A DNA stretch of 7,518 bases, taken from positions 1 through 7,518 of the forward strand of contig JAGVCD010000244.1 of NCBI GenBank assembly GCA_020059425.1, given 5' to 3'. Under the pieces are notes generated by a model. The model was not told the origin of the DNA and made no database searches. It saw only the letters and a program-made list of their open reading frames with translations. Both the position numbers and the translations under genes were made by a program. Shown one piece after another: positions 1 to 4,800 of this stretch; position 1 is the first letter of the stretch, and each line of letters begins with the position of its first letter. This stretch comes from Chamaesiphon sp. Lineage in GTDB: Bacteria > Cyanobacteriota > Cyanobacteriia > Cyanobacteriales > Chamaesiphonaceae.

Positions 1-82
1 GATTTTTGGTTAAAAACAGCTTACACCTCTTTTCCTTCAATCTAATCCCCACAGGCTTTTGGAGGATTTTATCCTACTTTTG

Positions 83-484
83 TCAGTCAATCAGCTCTAG
101 ATGTGTCAGCGTATCGCCCATGCAAACTACGATCTGCGCTCGATCCTCAAGATATTTGGAGAAATTGAGAATATCGTCGTGAACCGTGTGGATCGCAAGA
201 TTATTTGCACGATTCTCGCTCCGAGAGGCTACGCCAACGCTCAGTTCAGACAGTAGTGCCGCACAGAAATCGACAGCAACGACTGAAAAACCCAATTCTG
301 CCAATGGAATGGATTGAAAACCTGACCCTGCTCCTAGATCGACGGCTAATCCTCGCGGGGATGAACTAATCTCAAGTTGACGAAAAAGGGCATGATTGCG
401 TTCGATCGCCGATTCCATCGTGCCCGCCATCCAACTGTAAACAGAAGCGAGTTGCTGGTCATAGTGGTCTTTTGCTGTGTTCAT
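83..484 (-). CDS. Class I SAM-dependent methyltransferase, C-terminally truncated
   Basis: This 133-residue protein has the N-terminal half of a Rossmann-fold methyltransferase. The glycine-rich SAM loop VDLGAGSGFQS lies at residues 48-58, an acidic residue ends the next strand (D72), and D104 and the CMGDTLTHL strand (121-129) sit where the family binds the adenine and forms the next core strand. Family members normally continue for about 80-120 more residues (remaining strands and substrate-binding part), but here a TGA follows ELID. None of the three frames downstream to the window edge restores methyltransferase-like sequence, so the 3' end appears replaced or deleted rather than merely frameshifted. 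The ATG at 484 has no clear ribosome-binding site but lies 40 bases downstream of a good promoter. It is the first gene after the attC-like site at 585-671, in the sense orientation of the cassette array. The substrate is unknown. It is probably non-functional unless this short form is stable. Confidence 0.72.
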   Translation of the reverse strand: MNTAKDHYDQQLASVYSWMAGTMESAIERNHALFRQLEISSSPRGLAVDLGAGSGFQSIPLAELGFSVVAVDFCAALLSELSVGVASRSENRANNLAIHTVHDDILNFSKYLEDRAQIVVCMGDTLTHLELID

Positions 485-523
485 TTTTAGATTTAATGGA
501 TTTGAATATACTTCAGGGTAGAC

Positions 524-551
524 ATTCTAAACCTATCGTCTCACCAGTCAA
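524..551 (-). promoter_or_regulatory. Sigma70-type promoter of the methyltransferase cassette gene
   Basis: On the minus strand, TTGACT (551-546) and TAGAAT (529-524) are separated by 16 bases. Each box matches the bacterial consensus at five of six positions. Transcription would start near 517, about 33 bases before the ATG. The promoter lies inside the cassette, between the attC-derived boundary at 591 and the gene. The gene therefore need not depend on an upstream integron promoter. Confidence 0.5.
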
Positions 552-584
552 GTCCAAGCTACGTCAAAACCAACAGATTAAGCA

Positions 585-671
585 GTCTAACGTTGCCCAT
601 CACCCGCCGTAGACAACCTGTGCATCATACGATCATTTTCCTACGGTCGGAGTGCATGGGCGTTGTTGGGC
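585..671 (-). other. attC-like integron recombination site (attC1)
   Basis: Read on the minus strand, the site opens with GCCCAAC (671-665, fits RYYYAAC) and closes with GTTAGAC (591-585, fits GTTRRRY). Inside each R box is a 3-base spacer (592-594, 662-664). Then comes an 18-bp stem built from GCCCAT, CAC, CCG and CCGTAG (595-612), pairing with 641-661. Three unpaired bases (T647, A651, C655) all fall on the arm beside GCCCAAC, and the loop is 28 bases (613-640). Classical attC sites such as that of aadA1 also carry their extrahelical bases on the RYYYAAC arm, which fixes the orientation as minus. Pairing extends outward beyond the R boxes (AAGCA at 580-584 with TGCTT at 672-676). Structure, size and R boxes are seen directly; function as a recombination site is inferred. 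Confidence 0.75.
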
Positions 672-700
672 TGCTTGGCGAAGACAACTCAAAATACTTG

Positions 701-729
701 TTGACACGACTATCCTTGTAAGGTATGCT
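701..729 (+). promoter_or_regulatory. Strong sigma70-type promoter with possible MarR operator
   Basis: TTGACA (701-706, perfect) and TATGCT (724-729) are spaced by 17 bases. The predicted transcription start falls at about 735-737, which is the A of the MarR gene's ATG at 736. The spacer holds the palindrome CCTTGTAAGG (714-723), and TGTA (717-720) is mirrored by TACA (733-736). Both are plausible half-sites for autorepression by the encoded MarR protein, as is usual for the family. The promoter is clear; the operator is a guess. Confidence 0.6.
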
Positions 730-735
730 AAGTAC

Positions 736-1224
736 ATGAGCAAAGCAAAAATGCCTCAACATTCCACTCTTCACGAAGAATTGGGTGAATCCCAGCCCTT
801 TCTAGTACCCGAACAGGAAGCTTATCTCAATCTCGTCCGAACTCATGCTCTGCTGAGTGATGAGGTAGCAGAACTGTTTAAACAGCATCATCTTTCACAG
901 CCCCTTTATAACGTTCTTAAAGTGGTTGCAAAGGCGGGAAGTGCTGGAATGCCAAGTCAGTCAGTCGCTCAGTATATGGTGGCACGAGATCCTGACATTA
1001 CTCGTTTAGTCGATCGCTTACAAAAGGATCGGTTGATTGAACGCGAACGGGATAAACAAGATCGTCGTGTTGTTCGAGTCAGAGTCACCCCATCAGGACT
1101 GGACGTGACTAAAAAACTCGATCCCCTGATCTGGAAGCTTCATCAGCAACAACTTGGACATTTAAGCCAAGAAAAACTCGAACTGCTCAATCAGCTTTTG
1201 GTAGAAGCACGGCTCAAACCGTGA
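736..1224 (+). CDS. MarR-family winged-helix transcriptional regulator
   Basis: The 162-residue product is a typical-length MarR protein, a dimeric DNA-binding repressor often released by small phenolic or oxidant ligands. Its N-terminal helices (about 26-50) would form the dimer face with the C-terminal helix (about 144-160). A helix-turn-helix spans about 56-97, with recognition helix DPDITRLVDRLQ (85-96). The wing carries the hallmark ERERDKQDRRVVRVRVTPSG (102-121). The reading frame is open further upstream to 652, but that 28-codon extension runs through attC1 and the -35/-10 boxes, so ATG 736 was chosen. Translation would be essentially leaderless there; a second in-frame ATG at 751 would give a 15-base leader. 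No strong Shine-Dalgarno sequence precedes either. It probably controls itself and the secreted protein gene 84 bases downstream. No cysteine sits in a position suggesting OhrR-type oxidant sensing. Confidence 0.88.
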   Translation: MSKAKMPQHSTLHEELGESQPFLVPEQEAYLNLVRTHALLSDEVAELFKQHHLSQPLYNVLKVVAKAGSAGMPSQSVAQYMVARDPDITRLVDRLQKDRLIERERDKQDRRVVRVRVTPSGLDVTKKLDPLIWKLHQQQLGHLSQEKLELLNQLLVEARLKP

Positions 1225-1232
1225 TGCCACTT

Positions 1233-1260
1233 TGCCCAAAGTAAATAGGGCATTTCTTTG
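1233..1260 (+). terminator. Weak hairpin with T-rich tail between the two cassette genes
   Basis: TGCCC (1233-1237) pairs with GGGCA (1248-1252) around a 10-base loop and is followed by TTTCTTTG. The stem is short, so it could act as a partial attenuator between the MarR and NTF2-like genes or be incidental. Confidence 0.25.
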
Positions 1261-1308
1261 ACTCATTTATTCGTTTCAAGGACTATCCGCAAAAGAAGGA
1301 GTTTCTCA

Positions 1309-1815
1309 ATGAAAAAACTACTACGTTCGCTTCTGGTATTGCTTGTCGTTAGTGTATTTAGTCTTGGTCTGGTTCAACCTGTTCAAGCCACGCCAAATGA
1401 CGTTGATTTACTCAAGCAAAGTGTGACTGCATGGGAAAAGGGGTGGAGTTCGGGAGACAGCCTTTTCTCCATGACTCGTGTTGATAGTTTATACGATCAC
1501 AGCGATCGGTTCTTGGAATTTGACACAATTTCTCCAGCAGGAACCATTACTCAAAGCTACCAGAGCTTTAAAGATCTGTGGGAACCTACGATGCAAGCCT
1601 CAACAAAGGCTAAAACTGTGATCGATAATAATGTCAAAGTCACAACTAACGGCAACATGGGGCTAACGACGTTTACATTCAGAACGGAGTTTACCGATCG
1701 CAAAACAGGTGAAAAATACGCTGAACATGCTCATGCTTCGATGGTTTGGGAAAAACAAGATAGTCAGTGGGTCATCATCCATGAACATGTTTCTAGCCCA
1801 GTACGGATGAGTTAA
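1309..1815 (+). CDS. Secreted NTF2/SnoaL-like (DUF4440-type) protein
   Basis: The ATG at 1309 was chosen because AGAAGGAG (1294-1301) sits 7 bases before it and because a signal peptide begins exactly there: MKKLLR, then a hydrophobic core (7-22), then the AXA-like site VQA (25-27), with maturation before T28. An upstream TTG at 1258 would bury the signal. The mature 141 residues resemble the NTF2-like cone fold: a first helix with AWEKGWSSGD (41-50), central strands, and the closing pair ASMVWEKQDSQWVIIHEHVSSP (143-164), with W154 and H158/H160 in the position common to SnoaL/DUF4440 proteins. Such proteins include ketosteroid isomerase-like enzymes and ligand-binding proteins, so the reaction cannot be named. 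It would act in the periplasm or outside the cell. It follows the MarR gene on the same strand and probably shares its promoter, suggesting a ligand-responsive pair. Confidence 0.78.
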   Translation: MKKLLRSLLVLLVVSVFSLGLVQPVQATPNDVDLLKQSVTAWEKGWSSGDSLFSMTRVDSLYDHSDRFLEFDTISPAGTITQSYQSFKDLWEPTMQASTKAKTVIDNNVKVTTNGNMGLTTFTFRTEFTDRKTGEKYAEHAHASMVWEKQDSQWVIIHEHVSSPVRMS

Positions 1816-1839
1816 TCCAACTTGATTTTAGCGTCTTTG

Positions 1840-1889
1840 ACTGTCTTATCTTACGTAGGGATACTTCTGCGAAGATAGGACAGTTTCCA
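1840..1889 (+). terminator. Strong intrinsic-terminator-like hairpin after the NTF2-like gene
   Basis: ACTGTCTTATCTT (1840-1852) pairs with AAGATAGGACAGT (1872-1884). The only departure from Watson-Crick pairing across 13 positions is one T-G wobble, and the loop is 19 bases. A short TTTCC tail follows the stem, 24 bases after the stop codon. The tail is T-poor for a classical Rho-independent terminator, so an RNA-stabilising stem is an alternative. It lies between the reversed operon and the attC-like site that the operon would otherwise read into. Confidence 0.5.
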
Positions 1890-1947
1890 ACTCTTCCTGC
1901 ATTAGACAGTATTTTGTAATCATGTTGCTACAGATAAATTGAAAGCA

Positions 1948-2034
1948 GCCCAACGGGTCTGTTGAGCGGCTCTCAATAACTTTTAGCACAACACAGACTA
2001 ACTTTGTCAAGCCGCTCCAACAGAATTGTTCGAC
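1948..2034 (-). other. attC-like integron recombination site (attC2)
   Basis: On the minus strand the site opens with GTCGAAC (2034-2028, one position off RYYYAAC) and closes with GTTGGGC (1954-1948, perfect GTTRRRY). Three-base spacers (2025-2027, 1955-1957) separate the R boxes from a 14-bp stem: TCTGTTG (1958-1964) plus AGCGGCT (1965-1971), pairing with AGCCGCT (2010-2016) plus CAACAGA (2018-2024). A single extrahelical base, C2017, lies on the RYYYAAC-side arm, as in attC1. The loop is 38 bases (1972-2009). The total length of 87 bp equals that of attC1 although the sequences differ, which is what attC families show: structure conserved, sequence not. It starts 14 bases past the peptidase stop codon, the normal cassette arrangement. 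Confidence 0.72.
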
Positions 2035-2048
2035 TGTGCGTTGTCGAT

Positions 2049-2759
2049 CTACTGACCTAGATATTGTGGCTCGATCGCCTCCTCTATAATTTGTCGGTCT
2101 ACCTTATCAACCTTGTATACTCTAGCGTGAGGACGTGAACTGACTGCACAAGCAAACTCACCATCAATAAAATGTGCTGCGGCTCCGTCATCTGCTGCAT
2201 AACCACTCTTGATTTTGTCCTCACTCAACAATTTATGCAGAGAGGGTCGTCGCTCAGATTCCCCATCGTAGTGAGGACAAAAACTCCCTCGAATAATTCC
2301 AAGACAGGACAACACGGTAAACTGACCAGGGAGCGAATCTGTACTACATTGCTCAAACCAACAGTTTGCGCCTGCGCTGATACCAGCCAGAACTGTGCCG
2401 TTTTCATAGGCTTTATGTAGAAACTTATCCAAGTTCCACTCGCGCCACAATGCGACCATGCTTTTCGTGTTTCCTCCACCGACGTAGATAACATCTTGCT
2501 CCATTAGAAATGATTCAAGATCTGCTGTCTCAGGGCTAAATAATGAAAGATGGGTAGGCTTTACGTCTAGCTGTGTAAATGCCTTGAAAAACTTGAAAGT
2601 ATACCGGACGGCATCATCTGTGGCATGAGGAAGGAAACATACAGACGGTCTGGTTTTACAAGCCTGCTTAATGACGTACTGATCAAGTAGTGGATTCTCA
2701 GGTTCCATTGAGAATCCACCCCCACCCATTGCTATGACTTGACGCTTAATCTCTGTCAT
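2049..2759 (-). CDS. Peptidase E-like serine hydrolase (family S51)
   Basis: The 236-residue protein fits dipeptidase E and relatives, cytoplasmic serine peptidases with a class I glutamine amidotransferase-like fold that cleave aspartyl dipeptides in characterised members. Visible landmarks are the N-terminal glycine run MGGGGFSMEPENP (11-23), a strand with CFLPHATDD (41-49), IYVGGGNT (91-98), and the nucleophile elbow AGISAGANCWF (125-135) with S128 as the expected nucleophile. CPHYDGE (161-167) and AADDGAAAHF (188-197) probably supply the remaining active-site residues. Cyanophycinase belongs to the same family but is longer, and nothing here specifically indicates it. ATG 2759 was preferred over the TTG one codon upstream because MTEIKRQVIAMGGGG is a normal family start. 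The gene lies in the array direction, 14 bases before attC2, with a roughly 100-base leader from the boundary at 2858. Confidence 0.87.
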   Translation of the reverse strand: MTEIKRQVIAMGGGGFSMEPENPLLDQYVIKQACKTRPSVCFLPHATDDAVRYTFKFFKAFTQLDVKPTHLSLFSPETADLESFLMEQDVIYVGGGNTKSMVALWREWNLDKFLHKAYENGTVLAGISAGANCWFEQCSTDSLPGQFTVLSCLGIIRGSFCPHYDGESERRPSLHKLLSEDKIKSGYAADDGAAAHFIDGEFACAVSSRPHARVYKVDKVDRQIIEEAIEPQYLGQ

Positions 2760-2790
2760 CAAAATTACTCATCAGTAGAATTGCAACTCG

Positions 2791-2818
2791 ACTTTAACAC
2801 CCACAGACCCACAGACAA
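2791..2818 (-). promoter_or_regulatory. Possible promoter of the peptidase gene
   Basis: On the minus strand TTGTCT (2818-2813) and TAAAGT (2796-2791) are 16 bases apart, 31 bases or more before the ATG. Both boxes are weak matches. The spacer is made partly of a perfect 8-base tandem repeat (CCACAGAC twice on the plus strand, 2801-2816). Confidence 0.25.
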
Positions 2819-2852
2819 TTTTCAAGTACTGCCACCACCGATAATTTAAGCA

Positions 2853-2900
2853 GTCGAACTACTACTTAGGCTGATTGATTCAGCCCAATACACCTAAACT
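2853..2900 (-). other. Cassette-like boundary with a degenerate attC or attI remnant
   Basis: TTAAGCAGTCGAAC (2846-2859) matches TTAAGCAGTCTAAC (578-591, the R' end of attC1) at 13 of 14 positions. This marks the start of the peptidase cassette. Behind it lies a hairpin, TACTTAGGCTGA (2863-2874) with TCAGCCCAATA (2880-2890), which has one bulge, one imperfect pair and only a 5-base loop. The distal 7 bases (CTAAACT, 2894-2900) do not match an R box, and the bulge is on the wrong arm. It could be a decayed attC, an attI edge, or the chromosomal target of an inserted cassette. Confidence 0.35.
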
Positions 2901-3244
2901 GGGTACTTAGATGGGCAGATGTCCGTCTATCTCCTAGAAAATAGGGGTATTAGCCCGACAATTATCCATTTAATGCACCAAATTGGGTATTTAGGCAGAC
3001 TTAACGTGTTGTTATCATAAATTTAATTGCTTCGGATGGTTATACTTCACTAATATTTCGTAATAATTGTACTTAGGTGATTTCAGTTGAATGAAGTACC
3101 GCCTATCTCAACTCTTCAGTTGCTTAAGCGAGGCCGAAACCAACCGCAACGGTACTCTTATTTCAGGAATTTACCTAAGTACCATTTCCAAGAATGCGGT
3201 AGGATTTTGCTATCATCCAAAATCATTTAATTTGAGTAAAAATT
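2860..3244. repeat. Gene-free region with scattered TACTTAGG-like octamers and an imperfect direct repeat
   Basis: No convincing gene was found in these 385 bases; a 71-codon frame at 3091-3306 overlaps the DUF2470 gene and shows no family features. TACTTAGG occurs at 2863-2870, 3070-3077 and inverted at 3174-3181. Variants occur at 2904 (TACTTAGA) and 2988 (TATTTAGG). The variants sit in a longer imperfect direct repeat: CACCTAAACTGGGTACTTAG with GGCAGA at 2914-2919, against CACCAAATTGGGTATTTAGG with GCAGA ending at 2999. These may be regulator-binding sites or a decayed dispersed repeat. Confidence 0.4.
3208..3216 (+). promoter_or_regulatory. Possible extended -10 promoter of the DUF2470 gene
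   Basis: TGCTATCAT (3208-3216) fits an extended -10 element (TGn then TATnnT) and would start transcription about 22 bases before the ATG at 3245. No good -35 box is visible at the usual spacing. Confidence 0.3.
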
Positions 3245-3526
3245 ATGGCCGCAGAAACCATTACCCCAGCAATCAGCGATCGCATCTGCAAACACATGAA
3301 CGATGATCACGCCGCTGCCGTGTTAGTCTACGCCCAAGTCTATGGCCAAGCCCCCCAAGCAGCCCAGGCCGAAATGGTCTCGATCGATCCCCAGGGCATG
3401 AACCTGAATGCTCAAGTTGACGGTGCTACTCAAAATTTGCGCGTAGAGTTCGATCGAGAACTAACCGACTCTGAAGATGCCCACCAAATGTTAATTCAAA
3501 TGGTGAAAACCGCCAGAGCCAAATAA
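3245..3526 (+). CDS. DUF2470 domain protein
   Basis: The whole 93-residue protein is one DUF2470 domain, the small alpha/beta unit found alone in cyanobacteria and at the C-terminus of HugZ-type haem-related and pyridoxamine-oxidase-like proteins. The signature ICKHMNDDHAAAVLVYA (14-30), with its H-M-N-D-D-H core, is intact. So are the central SIDPQGMNL strand (about 46-54) and the C-terminal DSEDAHQMLIQMV helix (about 75-88). No signal peptide or membrane segment is present, so it should be soluble in the cytoplasm. The exact role is unknown; a haem or tetrapyrrole link is known only for relatives. Its codons and a GCGATCGC site (3276) match the chromosomal part of the window. It converges on gmd with 23 bases between the stop codons and no hairpin there. 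Confidence 0.85.
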   Translation: MAAETITPAISDRICKHMNDDHAAAVLVYAQVYGQAPQAAQAEMVSIDPQGMNLNAQVDGATQNLRVEFDRELTDSEDAHQMLIQMVKTARAK

Positions 3527-3549
3527 AAAGTTCAAATTCGTCGCTGAAT

Positions 3550-4617
3550 TTAGTTATTCATCGCCGATATTACCTCTCGCACCGTCGCCACATCCGGAAT
3601 AGTAGTTCTACCACTGGGCGACGGAATACCCAAAGCTTGTAAATCGGCATCTACCATCAGGTGGACTAACTCCTGGAAAGTTACCGACGGCTTCCAGTTG
3701 AGCTTTTCTCTAGCTTTGGTAGAATCGCCAATCAACAACTCCACCTCCGCTGGTCGCAAATAGCGGGGATCGAATTCCACATAGTCTTCCCACTTCAAGT
3801 TCACATAGTTAAAGGCTTCACCTAAAAACTCCTTAATAGAGTGAGTTTCACCAGTAGCGATCACATAGTCATCAGGTTGCTCTTGTTGCAACATTAACCA
3901 CATAGCTTCTACATAGTCCTTGGCATAGCCCCAATCCCGCTTAGAATCCAAATTCCCTAAAAATAACTTGTCTTGCTTTTTAGCCACAATTTTGGCGATC
4001 GCCCGAGTAATTTTGCGAGTCACAAAAGTTTCGCCCCGGCGCGGACTCTCATGGTTAAACAAAATGCCGTTGCAGCCAAAAATATTGTAAGACTCTCGGT
4101 AATTGATGGTCTGCCAATGGCCAAACAACTTCCCACAGGCATAGGGGCTGCGCGGGTAGAAAGGGGTTTTTTCCGATTGCGGTACTTCTTGGACTAAGCC
4201 ATACATTTCCGAAGAACCAGCTTGATAAAAGCGAATTTGCTCACCGGTACGTTGCTCATAGTCCCGAATCCCTTCCAAGATCCGCAGGGTGCCCATGGCC
4301 ACGGTATCGACGGTGTATTCTGGCGCATCAAAGCTCACCCGGACATGAGACTGCGCTCCTAAATTGAAAAATTCTTGGGGTTTAACCTGCTCTAAAATCC
4401 GCCGAATGGTTACCCCATCAGTCAGGTCACCATAATGCAAAAAGAGTTTGGCATCAGCCTTATGTGGATCTTCGTAGATATGATCAATGCGATCAGTATT
4501 GAAGGTAGATGTTCGCCGAATGATCCCATGGACTTCATAGCCCTTCGACAACAGCAATTCTGCTAAATAAGAACCGTCTTGACCCGTAATACCAGTGAGT
4601 AGAGCGCGTTTAGTCAT
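3550..4617 (-). CDS. gmd: GDP-mannose 4,6-dehydratase
   Basis: This 355-residue extended short-chain dehydrogenase/reductase converts GDP-D-mannose to GDP-4-keto-6-deoxymannose, the precursor of GDP-fucose, GDP-rhamnose and related sugars for surface polysaccharides. The N-terminal NADP-binding loop reads [17 protein letters not shown] (6-22). HYGDLTD (61-67) and [12 protein letters not shown] (85-96) are family signatures. The catalytic set is S135 and E137 in GSSEMYG, with Y159 and K163 in [23 protein letters not shown] (188-203) and [20 protein letters not shown] are the classical substrate-site stretches. ATG 4617 was chosen over TTG 4623 because homologues begin a few residues before the nucleotide loop. 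[12 protein letters not shown] differs from the common SPYAVAKLYAYW but keeps the catalytic residues. No partner such as GDP-fucose synthase lies in the window. It is transcribed divergently from the UPF0367 gene. Confidence 0.97.
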   Translation of the reverse strand: MTKRALLTGITGQDGSYLAELLLSKGYEVHGIIRRTSTFNTDRIDHIYEDPHKADAKLFLHYGDLTDGVTIRRILEQVKPQEFFNLGAQSHVRVSFDAPEYTVDTVAMGTLRILEGIRDYEQRTGEQIRFYQAGSSEMYGLVQEVPQSEKTPFYPRSPYACGKLFGHWQTINYRESYNIFGCNGILFNHESPRRGETFVTRKITRAIAKIVAKKQDKLFLGNLDSKRDWGYAKDYVEAMWLMLQQEQPDDYVIATGETHSIKEFLGEAFNYVNLKWEDYVEFDPRYLRPAEVELLIGDSTKAREKLNWKPSVTFQELVHLMVDADLQALGIPSPSGRTTIPDVATVREVISAMNN

Positions 4618-4755
4618 AACCAAAAATCTTGTTAGTTTAGTCTTCAGCTGATTTTACCCGATGTGATGACTGCACTAACATTGTCATTCCCTACTAGTAT
4701 CCTAAAAATATCAAAATAGCTCTTACCCCAAAACTTACCATCCCCGGACATAAGT

Positions 4756-4761
4756 TATGAT
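4756..4761 (+). promoter_or_regulatory. Possible -10 box for the UPF0367-ABC-lpxD unit
   Basis: TATGAT (4756-4761) in the 183-base divergent region between gmd and the UPF0367 gene is the best -10-like hexamer and would give a leader of about 33 bases. The -35 region is weak (TTACCA at 4735 with a 15-base spacer). Nothing else stands out in 4618-4800. Confidence 0.3.
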
Positions 4762-4800
4762 AAGTGCTGGTTCTGTATCGATTTACCCCTAACGCTGTCT

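Larger units (their letters stand above)
591..1953 (-). mobile_element. Putative integron gene cassette with MarR and NTF2-like genes in reverse
   Basis: If IntI-type exchange occurs between G and TT of each R' box, the unit bounded by GTTGGGC (1954-1948) and GTTAGAC (591-585) is a 1363-bp cassette ending in attC1. It carries two plus-strand genes, opposite to the array direction, with their own promoter at its far end and a strong hairpin after the second gene. Antisense cassettes with internal promoters are known in sedentary chromosomal integrons. No integrase gene is in the window, so mobility is inferred only from the site structures. Confidence 0.55.
1954..2858 (-). mobile_element. Putative integron gene cassette carrying the peptidase E gene
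   Basis: The boundaries are GTTCGAC at 2859-2853 and the R' box of attC2 at 1954-1948, giving a unit of about 905 bp. It has the textbook cassette order: short 5' leader, one sense-strand gene filling most of the unit, stop codon, then attC. The first bases of this unit (TTCGACTGCTTAAA) resemble those of the methyltransferase cassette (TTAGACTGCTTAAT) and the reversed cassette (TTGGGCTGCTTTCA). The upstream boundary lacks a well-formed attC, so it is less certain than the downstream one. Confidence 0.5.

Noticed and set aside
30..75. TTTCCTTCAATCTAATCCCCACAGG and flanks resemble a cyanobacterial CRISPR repeat
   Set aside because: There is only one copy at the window edge, no repeat-spacer periodicity, and the expected internal palindrome is poor.
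585..671. attC1 read in the plus-strand orientation (GTCTAAC to GTTGGGC also fits the consensus)
   Set aside because: The extrahelical bases would lie on the wrong arm, the R'' box of attC2 fits better the other way, and the peptidase stop-to-attC spacing supports the minus orientation.
652..735. Upstream 28-codon extension of the MarR frame
   Set aside because: It runs through attC1 and through the -35 and -10 boxes, and it has no family similarity; ATG 736 is the better start.
2172..2494. Open frames on both strands inside the peptidase gene
   Set aside because: They are alternative frames of the S51 gene, with no family features of their own.
2801..2816. Perfect tandem repeat CCACAGAC twice
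   Set aside because: With only two copies it is too little to call a repeat array; it is noted only as part of the possible promoter spacer.
3091..3306. 71-codon plus-strand open frame
   Set aside because: It overlaps the DUF2470 start, has no ribosome-binding site and no recognisable domain, and shares the TACTTAGG repeat region.
3973..4197. 74-codon plus-strand frame within gmd
   Set aside because: It is antisense to conserved Gmd catalytic sequence and is best explained as a shadow.
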